Source: Aphelenchoides besseyi
Taxonomy: Eukaryota; Nematoda; Chromadorea; Rhabditida; Aphelenchoididae
Direction: 5' to 3'
DNA: 64,000 nucleotides
NCBI GenBank assembly: GCA_024699855.1
Contig: JAMPIQ010000002.1
Coordinates: 16,616,001 to 16,680,000 of the forward strand
The notes under the pieces were generated by a model that worked only from the letters and a program-made list of their open reading frames with translations, did not search any database and was not told the origin of the DNA. Below, piece by piece: positions 43,001 through 56,475 of this stretch; position 1 is the first letter of the stretch, and each line of letters starts with the position of its first letter. The translations under genes were made by a program, and so were the position numbers.

Positions 43001-46000
43001 CGTCGGCATGTCTTACGATCTCTTCGACGCAACTCGCGAGTTCGGATCGACTAATCAATCGGCCTTGCAATTGACAGGAAATTCCTTTTGTACAAAACAA
43101 AAACCGCTGGCTGATTTCCTGCCATTCGGTCAGCAATCAAAGCGGCCGAGAGATCCGCTAAGATTGCGTTCGGAGTTTACTGCGATAAGACTGCCAATTA
43201 TGCTCAACGGTTAGTGCGTCCTTCGATGTGTACGTGGAATCAAACGACAAAAAGCAATTGGCGAATGGAAGGACGAAACTACGGCGGGATCTCGAGATTT
43301 ATTTTTCGTTGAGCGTCGGAATTGCGTATGTATCCAATGGACAACATCAAAAACGGTTTGTCATTGTCAAGGACATCTACCCGATCGGTTTGTCAGCGTA
43401 AAAAACGAGAATAAACGGATCGTTTTTGGTCTCGACTTGGAATGCACCGCAATCGGGAGCATTCATCTTCCGCAATAACCTTATCTTCCTTGGCTTTGAA
43501 TATACGGTGCAATGGTTACAAGAGAAAAGATCAAAGCCCAATAAAAGGATTGAAGTCGAAGAAGATGATATCAACAGAAAACACCAACTCCTACAAAGAG
43601 CGATAGTTCAACTCATAAGTATGCTTACTGACATTTAGACTCTTGTTTGTCCCTCAATTTTCATGGACCATGATAATTGAAGTGTGTAGATTACGCCGTA
43701 ATTCGCGGTCTCCAAACGTGTCATTTATCTTAGGTAAAAGTCAAAGGCTAAAACAGAAGAAGCAAGTAAGCGAATGCTTTGATTAATCTTCGTTCTATTG
43801 AGTTCAATTTACCGAACCAACTTTGTCGTAGAAAACTTGAGAGAGCATCATAAGCTTATCAATTTGGACGATCAGTCGGATGAACAAGTGTTGGCATAGA
43901 GTTTTTTAGCTTTGTTCTAATCAACAGCGAACAAAACTATCGGTCAACCCGCTGATGTTGTAAAAGCCAACTATAAACACACGGGTATAATAATGTGGAG
44001 AACTGTAATTTACGACTTCGATATCATGAAACCACCGTTAACTGGAATGATTGTGAGAACTCGAATGGATGAGCGGCTTGATGGGTTTACGAGTGTTCGA
44101 AAGTGCAAGATCACTTATGATAATGGAAAGCTGACTACAGGAACTTTGGTGTTCGTAATAAATTACAAGTCCAGTGATCGTAATCACAGCAAAAACATTT
44201 TCATTGTTCCGAAGTTTACTGCCTAAGCCAACAGATCCGAGTCTAGTGTTGCTGTCACACTGCAAACGTTCCACTTAAACAGCAACTTTGACGTCCACAT
44301 CGATATTCATTTAAGCACAGACCAACAGCTACAGTAATTGAAGAGAGAATTCAACAAACTTGAAAATTGCAATTGTTTTTGATTGATATGTTGCCGTAGG
44401 CTATGAAATTCGTGACGTTTAATTTCAATTGTTGACGTCGAAATCGCCAACCAAAAGCGCGTTGCGCAATTCCAGCGATGCTGATAGATCACTGATTAGC
44501 AGACGAAATGGGCGTCGACGAAAACAAGTGGGAAGCGAGGATTCACGCAAACAGGAAGCGGATTTAAGGAGCGATTCAAGGTCACGGAAACATCCTTGAG
44601 ATTTGGGTAGATGATTGAGAAGTTTGAAAAAATTCCTCGTCTGTTTCCCGTTAATAAATTCGCGCGACCTTGATGAAATGTGGACGTTGGGATGAAAAAA
44701 GCGAAACGAAAGTTTGCGATCTTATCACACGCACAACCCGCGGACATTGACAGCAAAAAGCGCAATCCAAAGGTGCCGGAAACTCACTTCTAATTGATAA
44801 TAACAAATGAAGTTCTCAACCCGAACCTGCGACTTCATCGTACGACTGTCTACGAGCGACGCAAAGTGTTAACCGAAGGTATTTCGTTCACGGATTAGAC
44901 GAGTATTCTAAAGATGCGCAAAAGATCCACAAATTTTATTATCGCCATTCGTACGAGACACATCAGTTCAAGATTTTGACGAGAATTCATGGGCATTCCA
45001 TTTGAGCATCGAGAAGTTTACTTTCGAAGCAATTTGATCAGAAGTTACAATTAGCAAACTTTTGAAAAAAATGAACTTATCAGTTAAGATCGTTGAACAA
45101 TCGGAGTGCTCCCCCGTTGACTATTCATCGAAGATGACAACGATTAGCTTTGTAGTTAATTCACGGAGATGGTGTCCATGGAATAGTTCCGTTTCCGAAG
45201 TACAATTTCAAATCAATCCCACGATATGATGTTCGAAATGATCGCTTCCACGAATTGGAGTTGAAGTACGTTCGCAACCCACGATACTTCCAGCAATCGA
45301 AATTGTAAGTTGAGTTATTTTGTTTGCATCAAACAGCATCAAATAAAAGTCATCCACAAATCCTCGATTCTTCTTATTCACGTCTACAAATGAAATGATG
45401 CCGAAGCATCGGAACATATTGTAGGTACAATAATTCCGAGTATTAGCGAAGTGTCTCGTATCGTCGCTATGGTTTCTGATCTGAACAAAGAAGTGAAACG
45501 AGGCTTAGTTTAGCGAGACTACTCAGTTTATTCGATTGCTATTGTTACAGTTCAATCTCGAGACTACGTGTACTGTAAGATTGTGCAAACAAAGTTTCGA
45601 AATGACAAGGTAATTTAGCCGGACTAATAAATTAAGATTATAACGATGAAGTTGAACAAACAAGTTTTTTGCACCTTCGTCCGTTAGGGCGACCGAATTG
45701 ATTAGGGCGTGGCCGCCGATATGATTTTCATATTCTTGTCGAACGAACTGAAAAGGCTGCCACTGAAGTATGAATGTACGGTCGACACACACCATTCAAG
45801 TGGAATTCCGATTGTTCGGACGTTGGATGCCGATTCATTTTCGGTCACTTTCTAAACCATCAAAACTTTTCGTCTGAACACCCGATCAAACCGGAAGCCC
45901 ACACGCCCAAATGAAGTCAAACGTCGGCCGTTCCATCAAACTTTTCGGACGCTCTTCCGGTGTTCCTTTGAACATTTTGCGAGAGAACGAAGACTTCGAT

Positions 46001-46635
46001 TGCATGAGTTGCAAAACCAAATAGCGATGATCAGAAATCGAAAATAATGAACTGTTAATTAAGAGCAATGAATCGAGAATGAACATGGTAGACAGCACTG
46101 TAGAATGGCATGAATAAGTGTGTTGTTGATTATGGAAGCTCTCAATTCGAAATAACATTGCAAGGACGATCGTTGTTGTGTGGTTCTCTGGTTGTTAACG
46201 CAATTGCCATTTTGACTACCAGAAAAGTCGTTCATTCGTTGTTTTTGCGTTACCACAATTCCCATCATTCCTCGCGTCGTCTATTATTGTCGCCTGTTCG
46301 AATTGCAATTAAGAAATAACCTTGTTTTTAGTCTGCTCTTGACTATATGCAATTGTAAAACTTCAGGTAACTTTCAAACACCAAAATTGTTGGATTTGCA
46401 ATCAGAAAGGGACCTTTATCGAGCAACTTACAGGAAGCTCAAATACAAACGCTTTTAACTCAAATCTTTGTTCTAAAAGGTGATAATATGCAGTGAACGT
46501 GAACATTAGAAAGCAACTAATTAAAAAGTTTTTAGGGTCAAATGATAAGCTGATCGTTTTAACTTAATACCTAAAAATTTTGAATGGCTATTCGAAAATG
46601 GAAGTGTAATTGAAGTTCAGAGAGAAGAACGGGAA
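37044..46635. other. 9.6-kb stretch without a recognisable gene
   Basis: No domain, intact multi-exon model or terminal repeat was found on either strand. Short protein-like frames occur at 38317-38739 (+), 40453-40716 (-, Cys/Trp-containing), 41639-41714 (+, RDARAVRRQFELFFPNKTIE then a GTAAGT donor), 41756-42277 (+, with a KKKRKRK cluster), 42909-43214 (+) and 43993-44226 (+). They switch frame repeatedly and could be decayed transposon or duplicated-gene remains. Regulatory DNA for the zinc-finger gene (start at 37043) is expected at the left edge. Confidence 0.4.
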
Positions 46636-49600
46636 TCACGTGAGAGTCGCATCTGAATCAGCAGTATTTGTTGTACGCGTAGATGATGAGGAACTTTCAC
46701 CCGTGCGTGGCTCAAAGAAATGATGTCCATGATGAACGTCGCGAAGTTTGAAATGTGGCGTCTTTCGATGATGATGCCGAACACCTTCGACCAGCTCTCC
46801 CGCAATACAATGGTGCGGTTGATCGAGAACGTTGACAAATTCCTAAAAATAATGGGTTTAGAATCACATATCAACTATTTGAAACCCACCTGTTGATATC
46901 CGGACTGAATTTCGTGTTCGCCCGACAAACGTAACGCCGTTGATGGTCGTACGGCTTTTGATCTTGATGCAATAGTTGGAGCTTGGTAACTTTCCTTGTA
47001 CGCGGATTGTCCATCCAATGTGCCTGAAAACAAAAATTAATAACAATCCAATCGTGTGCCAAGACCTGCCTTCTCGACTTAACTCAATTTCTCCGTGCGG
47101 ACGAACGAGCGCTTGTCGATGAACATCAGAATGCGGTAGAAAGTCGTGTTGATTAACTGTTTGATATTCGCCCATCTGATGCTCTGCGTCAGTGCCTATG
47201 GTCAGTTCGGATTTGTGTTGCTGACCAACCGCTCTTACACGATCAATATGCTTGATCGTGTAAGAGGTTTGACTGATTGTTTGACTTTCCATTGGTTGAT
47301 TGCTCTAGAATTGAAGAGTTTGTCTTGCAGAATTGAAGTCTTTACATACCTTCCACAAGTCCGTAGACTCTTCAAATCGTGGAACAATTCCAATGTGATC
47401 GATGTCGCGTCCAAATTCACTATGATTTGCAGCCGCCTCGTAGTCGGTTTGTGTTACCGATTTTCCAAACTCGTCAGAAGCATTTTTTGTCTGAACATAA
47501 TTTCATGTAAAGATCAATTGTCCGTTTTACTAACCTTCCAAATATCTGATGCTTCTGCTCGTCGCGGAATATCGAATCGAACTGCTTGTCCGGGACGATA
47601 CGCTGAACTTGCTGTTGTTTCCGATTCAAATTGTCCATCCGATTTCAAAACATTCGAATCAGTTGGACGTTGAACTACCGGTCGTTGGTCCGTTCTGTGA
47701 GGCACGTAATCCAAATGCGTTGCAGATTGTGCGTCCATTGCTCCAGAAGTCTAAACAAATGGATGAATAGAAAGGTATAATGAAATTACCTTCCAGATGT
47801 CAGAAGTGGACGGTCGAAGTGTTTCATATCGGTCTCCAATGGTTGCTGAGACATCAGAACGTTCACGTAAATTGTCGGAAAATTTACCGCCTGGTTGAAT
47901 TATTTCAGTGGCTGTCGATTGCGGAACTTGACGCTCGTAACGATCGCCCTGTGTTGCAGCTCCATAATCTGAGCGATTTACTGTACTATCAATCATTTTG
48001 CCGTCTCTCTTCCACAAATCAGTGTCGCTTTCCGGCCGCTTCACCTCAAATCGCTCACCCTCTTTTGCTGTGTAATCGGCTGCAGTGGATGTTTGTGCAG
48101 CGAACTTTCCTTGGTATTTTAAAACGTTCGAATCTTTCGGTTTTTTGACTTCATATCGAAGTCCCTCTTTCGCCGTGTAATCAGCACGAGTGACACTGGC
48201 ATCCTCAATCTTTCCGCTCTTCTTCCATATTTCTGATGATTTCGGTCGTTGTGTTTCATAACGTTCGCCATGAGCAATTGGTTGATAGTCCAGAGCAGTA
48301 GACGTCTGCGAATTGAAAGCCCCAGTACCTTTTAGAATGTCGGAATCTTGCTGTCGTTTCACATCATATCTTATGCCTTCTTTAACTGTATAATCAGTAG
48401 CATTCAATGTATCCCCAATAAATTTGCCGTCACCTCGCAGCACATTAGGAGCCTCAGAGCGGTGAATTCGGTATCTCTCTGCCTCTTTAACATCGTGAGC
48501 CGGATAGTCAGCTCGAGTGACTGTTTCATCTTCCATTCTACCATGTGATGCCCAAACCTCATCAACGGTTGGTCTTTTAACCTCGTAGCGATCACCCTCT
48601 TTTGCTGTGTAATCGACAGCTGTAGAAGAGTGAGCTGCAAACTTCCCATCACCTTTCAAAACGTTCGAATCTTTCGGTTTTTTGACTTCATATCGAAGTC
48701 CCTCTTTCGCCGTGTAATCAGCACGAGTGACACTGGCATCCTCAATCTTTCCGCTCTTCTTCCATATTTCTGACGATTTCGGTCGTTGTGTTTCATAACG
48801 TTCGCCATGAGCAATTGGCTGGTAATCGATGGCAGTGGAACTATGAGTTTCAAACTCGCCTACGCCTTTAAGTACATTTGAATCGTGAAGCTTTTTCTTG
48901 ACCGGATAACGCTCGCCAACTTTCGCCGTGTAATCGGTTTGATGAACAGTTTTCGAATCGATTTTGCCATCACCTCGTAATACATCGGTCGCCTCTTGAG
49001 TTTGATGCTGGATGCGGTATCTCTCAGCATCCTTAACATCGTGAGCCGGATAGTCAGCTCGAGTGACTGTTTCATCTTCCATTCTACCATGCGATGCCCA
49101 TACTTCATTAACAGCTGGTCTTTTAACCTCGTAGCGATCACCCTCTTTTGCTGTGTAATCGGCCGCAGTGGAGCTTTGCGTTGCAAACTTCCCATCACCT
49201 TTTAAAACATTTGAATCGACGGGCTTCTGAGTCTCATATCGAAGTCCCTCTTTCGCCGTGTAATCAGCACGAGTGACACTAGCATCTTCAATCTTTCCGC
49301 TCTTCTTCCATATTTCTGACGATTTCGGTCGTTGTGTTTCATATCGATCTGGTTGCTTTGGCGTAAACTCTGCGGCAGTTGAGCTCTGAGCAGCAAAAGC
49401 ACCTTCGTGTTTTAACACGTTTGTATCTTGAGCTTTTTTAACTGGATAACGTTCTCCACGTTTAGCCGTGTAATCGGCTTGATGAACAGTTGTTGAGTCG
49501 ATTTTGCCACTCGTCTTAATATAAAACATAACCAAACATATGGAACGAAAAGTTACCTTCCACAATTCTGAACTCTGCGGTCTTTTTGGTTCGACACGTT

Positions 49601-50358
49601 CAATGGATTTTGCTGTGTAATCTTCTTGTGCTTTCGAATGGACAGTAAATTCGCCTTCTCCTTTAAGTACATTAGAATCGTGAGGTTTTGTGACGGGATA
49701 ACGATCGCCAATCACATGCCCGTAGTCGGACTGTGAAACCGATTTTTGTTCAATGTTTCCAGATTGCTGAAATCATTCGATTTTATCAGTTCATACACTT
49801 CTCATTGTTCACCTTCCAGATATTTGATGTTGGTGGTCGTCGATAGCCACGAGCGGAGTGTTGAACAAACTCAACGTTCTCATTTCGTTCCGTTTCATCC
49901 GCTCCTCCAATACTTTTACGTCGTTGCCGAATTGCCATTGTACCTACGAGTTGTATGAAAATTGTTTCGGTTTCTGTATTCTTACCATTTTCAGGTTGAA
50001 TGCCTCGAAATTCTTCGTGATAACTGCTGGTCATTAAACCACTATCTCCGGGACCCTACATAAGATGTGCCGTTATTCTCGTCCCACAGCACTTACTAGT
50101 AATCCTGTAGTTGAAAGTTCGGCTTGTGGTCGAATCGTTTTCGTTCGTTCGACAGTCCCACCGGTCGCATAATCATCGGCTTTTCGGTGAAATCGACCTT
50201 CATCACCACTACCGAACTGGATACTTGACGCATTCCGATCATACGGACAGTGATGTCGACTGAAAACAAATAGGTTGTTCGAAAAACACACTCAATGATA
50301 CTGTTTACCCGCAAGTGCATAGTTGACAAATGCACTGTGGTCCGTGTCTTAGAACCAT
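46636..50358 (-). CDS. SAXO/MAP6-type microtubule-stabilising protein with expanded repeats
   Basis: Predicted to bind and stabilise axonemal or other stable microtubules. Eleven minus-strand exons: 50309-50358, 50097-50259, 50055-49986, 49943-49813, 49766-49557, 49514-47790, 47750-47535, 47490-47350, 47304-47070, 47023-46890, 46842-46636; 3,282 bp, 1,093 residues. The N-terminus CICQLCTCGRHHCPYDR is the hallmark of the SAXO (FAM154) family, whose vertebrate members have a Cys-rich start with a GRHHCPH core. Then come roughly 36-residue units of the form DYTAKEGxRYEVKRP...SNVLKGDGKF, the counterpart of the SAXO/MAP6 Mn modules, running nearly to the end. Vertebrate SAXO1 is under 500 residues, so this copy is more than doubled. 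Intron 9 (47024-47069) keeps frame only with a GC donor. Sensory cilia are the likely site in a nematode (inference). Confidence 0.85.
47790..49514 (-). repeat. Tandem Mn-like repeats in the SAXO gene
   Basis: One 1,725-bp exon made of about 16 related units of roughly 108 bp. Some blocks are nearly identical at the DNA level and recur about 540 bp apart. For example, the block around 48124-48290 recurs at 48661-48830, and the block around 48490-48560 at 49035-49105. This shows a higher-order repeat of about five units generated by recent duplication or conversion. Confidence 0.8.
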
Positions 50359-53300
50359 CGAATCTACAATAGAACCAATTAACTTGATTAATAAACAATA
50401 AAGACGATCGTATGGTTTCGAAGTATCAACAGAGTCTCAAATCCAAAAACAGATCCCACAAATCAAGATAAGAAAGTGACCACGTAAAAAATTCGGCCTG
50501 CAATTTGCCTGGAATCCCGTTGCCCAGCGGCGACGGCACTTTTATACGCGAAATGCACCTCTGTGGTCACGGAAGAATTTCCGTTTTTGCTGAAAAGGTG
50601 AGTGCGCGGGGTGCCGAGGAAAAAATGAATTCGTTCGCCGCGGGGTCTGAGTACTCGGTCGAAGAGTTTTCGAAAACAGATTCTGCTCTTCGACGGCCAA
50701 TGGCCGAACAAGTAGTTTTCTTCATGCCATTCGTCTGTCCATCTTTTCGACCTGCCAAGTTTTCGTAATGTGTTGCTATGGCCGATAGCGGTCAACGCGA
50801 AATGTTTACGAGACTTTACGGTGTGGACGAACGGAATTGAAACGAAGAGCCAAGTTGTTGAAATTTGAATGTAAATGAAACGGACGGCAATAACCCTCTG
50901 GTCGTGGCGTCAAGGGTATTTGGCTCGTTTGGCACGGTTCGTTAACCGCCTTATTCTGCGCCGAAAGCTGGAACGAGAATCATTTGGGAGTTCCGACCAT
51001 AAATTGAATGCCGAATTGTTCTTCGACGTAGTTGGAGAATCGGCTCAATTAAAAAGTTCGCTTTCATTTTACGCAAAACAAGCCTACACGACAATAACAT
51101 CACCATTCGTTAGCAACAATTCGTTGTTCACACTCAAAGTCCAAATGTGTAGCTGCAAAAGGCTCCGACGAACCGAAAGCGAATGAAAGTTCTGTTGTCG
51201 TTGTACTCATCAAAAAACTACGAAATTAGACCCAACAGCAGGAATTGAAGCAAAAGCGGATAAATGAAATGAGTGAGTTCGTTTCGTCAAACAGTCGACG
51301 AAAACACGCAAACCCGAAAAAACCTGCCCGCTGTCTGAATCGTTCTAGTCCCCGCTTATGGCTAAGTCAATTGGCCTCGTGTAATTACCATCAACCCAAA
51401 AAAGAAACGGCCAAATCTGTCGTCTGTTGTTTAATGCGTGTAACGTTCATTTGCTTCGATATTCATGAACAGAACCGTCGGCTAACAAGCAGCCCAAAAA
51501 GAGCGGTGGTATGATGGATCAGCAGAAACGAGAGCAAAAACTGTTTTCTAATTCAACAACAAATGCGGATAAATGTGCCGAGATTATAATTGAAATTGGA
51601 CGTCACGGACTTTAAGCTCCTAGTTCACTGCAACGACCATTGACGACTTTACAAAAACAAGATGCCATCCACTGGGCCCCCTCATTTCGTCTTTTGTCTT
51701 CAATTTGCATTCTTTGCCTTCTCCTCCGAAACTAAAGATTTGCTCCCGATGGGACGAGCAGCGTCGCTCACAATGAGAACAAACCCTCCGGTCTACTGCC
51801 GTGAAGACGAGAAGATGCGCAATACAATTGGAAACATTTCCGAGTCGAATTTATTTTTAGTTTTTTTGCTTTGATTCATGGAAACAATCGGTTTGCCTTC
51901 CAGTTCTGAAGATACAAGAGCGTTTAGGTTGCAGTTTATCGACTGTTTCATGACTTGTTGATAACATTGCACAAATAACTGTAACAACAAGTTTGCGATT
52001 CTCGGATGTGTGAACGATTGAAGAATGAGAGTGAGCAATTGAGCGAATTCTTAAGTTTGTGTTTCTATTTATGAGAAAGCTTAGTAGTGGTCTTTTACAC
52101 GTGTGTTCTTGAACGGTTTAATGGAGGTTGATTCATTTACAGAAACTGTTATAAGACGTGGGTATAATCTGATTAGCAAATGGATTCAAAGTCCATTAAA
52201 TTAAGAAATTGAATGAACCGTGAATGGAGTTTTCAATTCGTCTGATCGTTCTGGTCGTGTATTTTCTCCAGCAAACGCTTTGAAGTTGTTATCATCGTAT
52301 GAGTTGAGAAAGCGAACTTCTGCCTTTGGTCGGAATCTGCAGAGGTCAAGACTCAATTTTGCAGTTTGATTAAGAAAAAAATAGTCCACTGTTCAAGGTG
52401 TTGCGTCCACGTCAGCAGTGGTGGCAACAGACGCGCTGCCGAAGATGTGCGCCCCTTGACTGCGTTGCCGTCGTGCTGCCCAGCCAATAAGAATCGTCCA
52501 CGCGTCGGAAAGTTTGGTTGCTTTTTTCTCCCACTGCTGTGAATCGTCAGCACAACAAAATGTGGGGCATTCGAGAGATGTTCGTGTGTTCCCGAAGAGG
52601 AAATGAGTGAAAAATGGAACGATCTCTGCAACAGTTTGACCATTCCGTTTGTTTTCCAACGATGAGCGCTTGCACGTTTCGAATCCTTTTCGGTGGAAGT
52701 TGGTGAAATTTACACGCCTGTTAATCCGCTTGTTCAACCTCTCGAAAGCGTATTCCGAAATGTTCGTAAGTCGATTACCAAAACTTTACGTTTTTGTATG
52801 TCAAAGGTTTTTAGCTCAAAACGTTTTTGTCTAAAGCTCCATGGAGATCCGAAGAACGGTTTTCGTAGAACTCTTGATGTTGAAAGTAAATGTCGAGACG
52901 AAACCAATCTTTTTTTGTTTATTTCGATTACCCGTCAAATTTGGCCGCCGAATTCGCAGTTCGGATTGCTGGTCGTTTGAGCGAAGAGATTGGTATGTTG
53001 GGGCGAAATGAAATCTTATGATCGATGGTGCCAACGACATATCGGTTTTTGTTTTATTTGAAAGGCGATTATTTTTGATTTCACCTTGACACGTTCATTA
53101 ACGTCCTTTCGCTGGTGGGTGAAAAAACTTTCGGCGTTTTAGTTTACAAAAATTGACCCACACGTACGTGCGAGTGATTGGTGCGCATACAGAAATACGG
53201 TTCCGCCCCGAGACGCAAAGACACGTCGACTGAAAGAAGTGGCTCGAGGTCGTCGTCTTATGTGTGCGGATGGTCAAAAGACGACGATCGGCGCTACGAC

Positions 53301-54021
53301 AAAAGAGAGTGGAGCTGACGTGGTCGATTGACGGCGCTATACCATTGGAGGGGGTACGTGGAACGAGAAAGATGATGAGTTTGGTGGTTGAAAGGATAAA
53401 AGCTTGGGCGTCCTCTCGATAGTCAATTGTCTTCGGCCGTTTGCAAACTGACGTTCTCGACGTCCATTACCACGCTTATAATCCGCTTGTTTATTTTTTG
53501 GGTCAAAAGTGTTTTCATAATCGACGTCTGCGAATTTCGACAACGCAAATTTCTTCATTCAAAAAGCGAACTCCTTTTCGTGTCATCAGGAATAATTGCG
53601 AGTTGCGGGAGATCCGAAAGTTTCGGTAATTTCCCTCTGCTTGTCGGTCTTTTGTGCGCCCATCGGCTTCAAATTGAACAGCCGTCCAGGTGGCGCACGC
53701 AGAAGGTTGACGGATCGTGAATCCACAGAAACCTCTCTGTGTGTTGTGGCGAAATTAGGATGCTAACGGCGAGGGGAAGAGCGGGTTTTGGTTTCGTTAG
53801 TACACGTCGCTTAGTCTCCGCCTTTGGGTTATAAATTTTTGTCGTTGACTTTTCGATTCGTCAGTTCGCAGTGTTGGAAGCTATTTTCGACAGCAACCGT
53901 TTCGCATTAAATCGACTGATGTTCATGTGAATGATTGTTAGCTGTTTTGCAACGTGTCGTTGGCGTGAATTGTAGTCGTGGAATCGAAGCTTATAGCCAT
54001 GCGTTTTCAGGGTAACACAAT
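50359..54021. other. 3.7-kb intergenic region between divergent SAXO and PDI genes
   Basis: No gene, RNA or transposon recognised. Short antisense frames at 50463-50795 and 52353-52737 lack domains. The region at 53821-54010 just upstream of PDI has a TATA-like TTATAAATTT (about 53829) and ends in an acceptor-like GTTTTCAG, so it is probably the PDI promoter and outron. Confidence 0.45.
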
Positions 54022-56475
54022 ATGAAACCGTGGTCAGTTTTGGCACTTTGTGTCTTGGCATTCGCCGCCGATGTTGAAGAGGAGGAGCATGTCTTAGTTC
54101 TGACAGCCGTAAGTTTTATCTTATTCATTTGAAGTCATTGATTCGTTGATGTTTAGGACAATTTTAAAGATGTTGTGAACGAACACGAATTCGTTCTCGT
54201 TGAATTCTACGCTCCGTGGTGTGGTATGTTAAAACGCTAAAATACAAACCGAATGTATACAATGCTTAGGGCACTGTCGATCTTTGGCCCCTGAATACGC
54301 GAAAGCAGCAACTCAACTTCACGAGGAAGGATCTCCAATTAAATTGGGCAAAGTTGACGCGACCGTTCACTCCGAATTGGCATCAAGCTACGAAGTTCGC
54401 GGATATCCGACGTTGAAGTTGTTCCGCAACGGAAAACCAACCGAATACAGTGGTGGACGCGATCAGACCTCAATTGTTTCATGGTTGAAGAAGAAGACCG
54501 GACCAGCCGCCAAAGAATTGAAGAGTTCCGATGAAGTCAAAGAATTCAAGGAATCTAGCGATGTCACAATCGTTGCCTTCTACAACAGTGCCGATGAAGC
54601 CAAAGCATTCCTCGAAGTTGCTGCCGCTATCGACGACATTCCATTCGCCGTTGTTTACGACGCTGATGTTGCCAAGTCTGCTTTGGAATTGAAGAAAGAA
54701 GGTGTCGTTCTCTTCAAGAAATTCGATGATGGACGTGTTGAATTTGACGAAAAGGTTGAGGTTGCCGCATTGAAGACCTGGATCCAATCGAACCGACTTC
54801 CGTTGGTCAGCGAGTTCAGTCAAGAAACCGCATCGGTCATCTTCGGTGGTGAAATCAAGTCGCACAATCTTCTTTTCGTCTCCAAAGAATCCGCCGAATT
54901 TGAGAAACTCGACAGCGAATTCAAAGCAGCCGCTAAAGAATTCAAAGGAAAAGTGAGTTCAGCAACTGATACGACTTTTAACAATACTTTCTTTGAAGGT
55001 CCTGTTCGTTTACATCAACACTGATATTGAAGATAACGCACGAATCATGGAATTCTTTGGACTTAAATCCGAAGATCTTCCAGCCATTCGTCTCATTTCG
55101 TTGGAAGAAGATATGACTAAATTCAAACCCGACTTCACTGACATTACAACCGAAAATGTTGTCAAGTTCACCAACACCTATTTGGATGGCAAACTCAAGC
55201 CACACTTGATGAGCGAAGAGATTCCAGACGATTGGGACAAGGAACCAGTCAAGAAGTTGGTCGGAAAGAACTTCGAAGAAGTTGCCCGTGACACCAAGAA
55301 GAATGTTTTGGTCGAATTTTATGCTCCATGGGTAAGTGTTTTCTTGTCAACATAGAGTTGCAAACATTAACCGAAATTTTAACACCAAAGCACAAAATCT
55401 TTTAACAAACTGATTGCATCAAAAAACAACAGTTTGCGTGCACGTCTTGGTAACAGCGGATTTCGACAAATTGGTGCAATTTCTAAATTTATAGTAAACA
55501 GATGAAAGTCTGTTCGCCTTACCTTGATTGAGAACTGTTTGTTTGGCCCGCAAGATGTTGCTTTCTCGATTCCGCGATGCGTAATCGTATCCGTAGAGTC
55601 GTTGCCGAATGATGTTTAAGAAATGAGCTTCGTCAGAGCTAATTTCACGCGTCGTCCTCCTCAACTGAACAATTTCGTCACTCTGAAGCATGTTGATTGC
55701 ATCCAAAGTACTTTCTTTTACCGTCGCAGATTTCTTGTTGGGATTAGCAAACCACATTGTAGTAAGATGTGCGGGCTAATCGTGTTCATCACGGACTTTT
55801 TCGAAAAGAACGACCGATCTTTGAACGGAACAATGTTTTCATCGTTCCAACTCATTTGCATCAGCGATGGGCATTCTTTTTGATCTAAAATACGGAATAC
55901 CGTTAAAACATCACCCTACTTTCAACAATAAAATCAAATTCGCGATATACATTACCGCAAACTCGTCAACCCACTACGCATGCCGATGGGAAATCGCCTA
56001 TCGATTTCCTTGGACTTGCAGAACAGTTTCTTTCCAAGACTTTACTGATGGTTAACCGGGAGCTTTCGGGCTGCTTTTGGGTCATCAAGTTCTACGATTT
56101 ATCCGTTAACTGATCATTTTAATTTAGTTGTTCTTTCCTGCTATTAATTACTTTTTATTTCAGTGTGGACATTGCAAGAGTTTGCAGCCGATCTGGGACA
56201 AGTTGGGAGAGAAGTACAAGGATCACGAAAACATCGTCATTGCTAAGATGGACTCGACCGCGAATGAACTTGCCGACGTAAAGATCCAATCCTTCCCGAC
56301 GATTAAATTCTTCCCAGCCGGATCGAACAAAGTGGTCGACTACACTGGCGAACGTACTTTGGACGGGTTTACGAAGTTCTTGGAATCGGGTGGCAAAGAC
56401 GGTGCTGGACCATCGGAAGACGACAAGGCCGCTGAAGAGGCTGAAGCCGAAGGCGAAGCTCACACTGAGCTTTAA
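54022..56475 (+). CDS. Protein disulfide isomerase (PDI-2-like)
   Basis: Endoplasmic-reticulum oxidoreductase that forms and shuffles disulfides; in nematodes it is also the beta subunit of collagen prolyl 4-hydroxylase, needed for cuticle. Five exons: 54022-54108, 54157-54223, 54270-54952, 54999-55331, 56164-56475; 1,482 bp, 493 residues, which I recall as the length of C. elegans PDI-2. Signal peptide at 1-16. Thioredoxin domain a carries APWCGHC (Cys51/Cys54), b and b' follow, and domain a' carries the second CGHC (391-394). An acidic tail ends in HTEL, a nematode variant of the KDEL retention signal. The start follows an acceptor-like TTTTCAG by 11 bases. The last intron is 832 bp, against about 46 bp for the others; it splits the second active site just before CGHC and holds an antisense gene. 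Confidence 0.95.
55379..55757 (-). CDS. Small unknown gene nested antisense in the PDI intron
   Basis: Two minus-strand exons (55523-55757 and 55379-55482) are joined by a 40-bp intron with a GTAAGG donor and AAATTTAG acceptor. Together they make 339 bp, 112 residues, in frame. The protein is rich in charged residues and Asn/Gln, with a helical middle ([20 protein letters not shown]) and a basic, then hydrophobic, C-terminus ([20 protein letters not shown]). There is no signal peptide or known domain. A further protein-like frame lies upstream at about 55770-55880, so the 5' end may be longer or the gene may be decaying. The correct splice sites and phase argue against chance. Function unknown. 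Confidence 0.5.

Noticed and set aside
47024..47066. Canonical GT donor at 47065 in the SAXO gene
   Set aside because: It would switch frame and destroy the repeat pattern (LRLSGEHEIQSGYQQ) in the next exon; the GC donor four bases earlier preserves it.
50463..50795. 110-codon minus-strand frame near the SAXO start
   Set aside because: No homology-like motifs, no start context, and an overlapping plus-strand frame of similar length.
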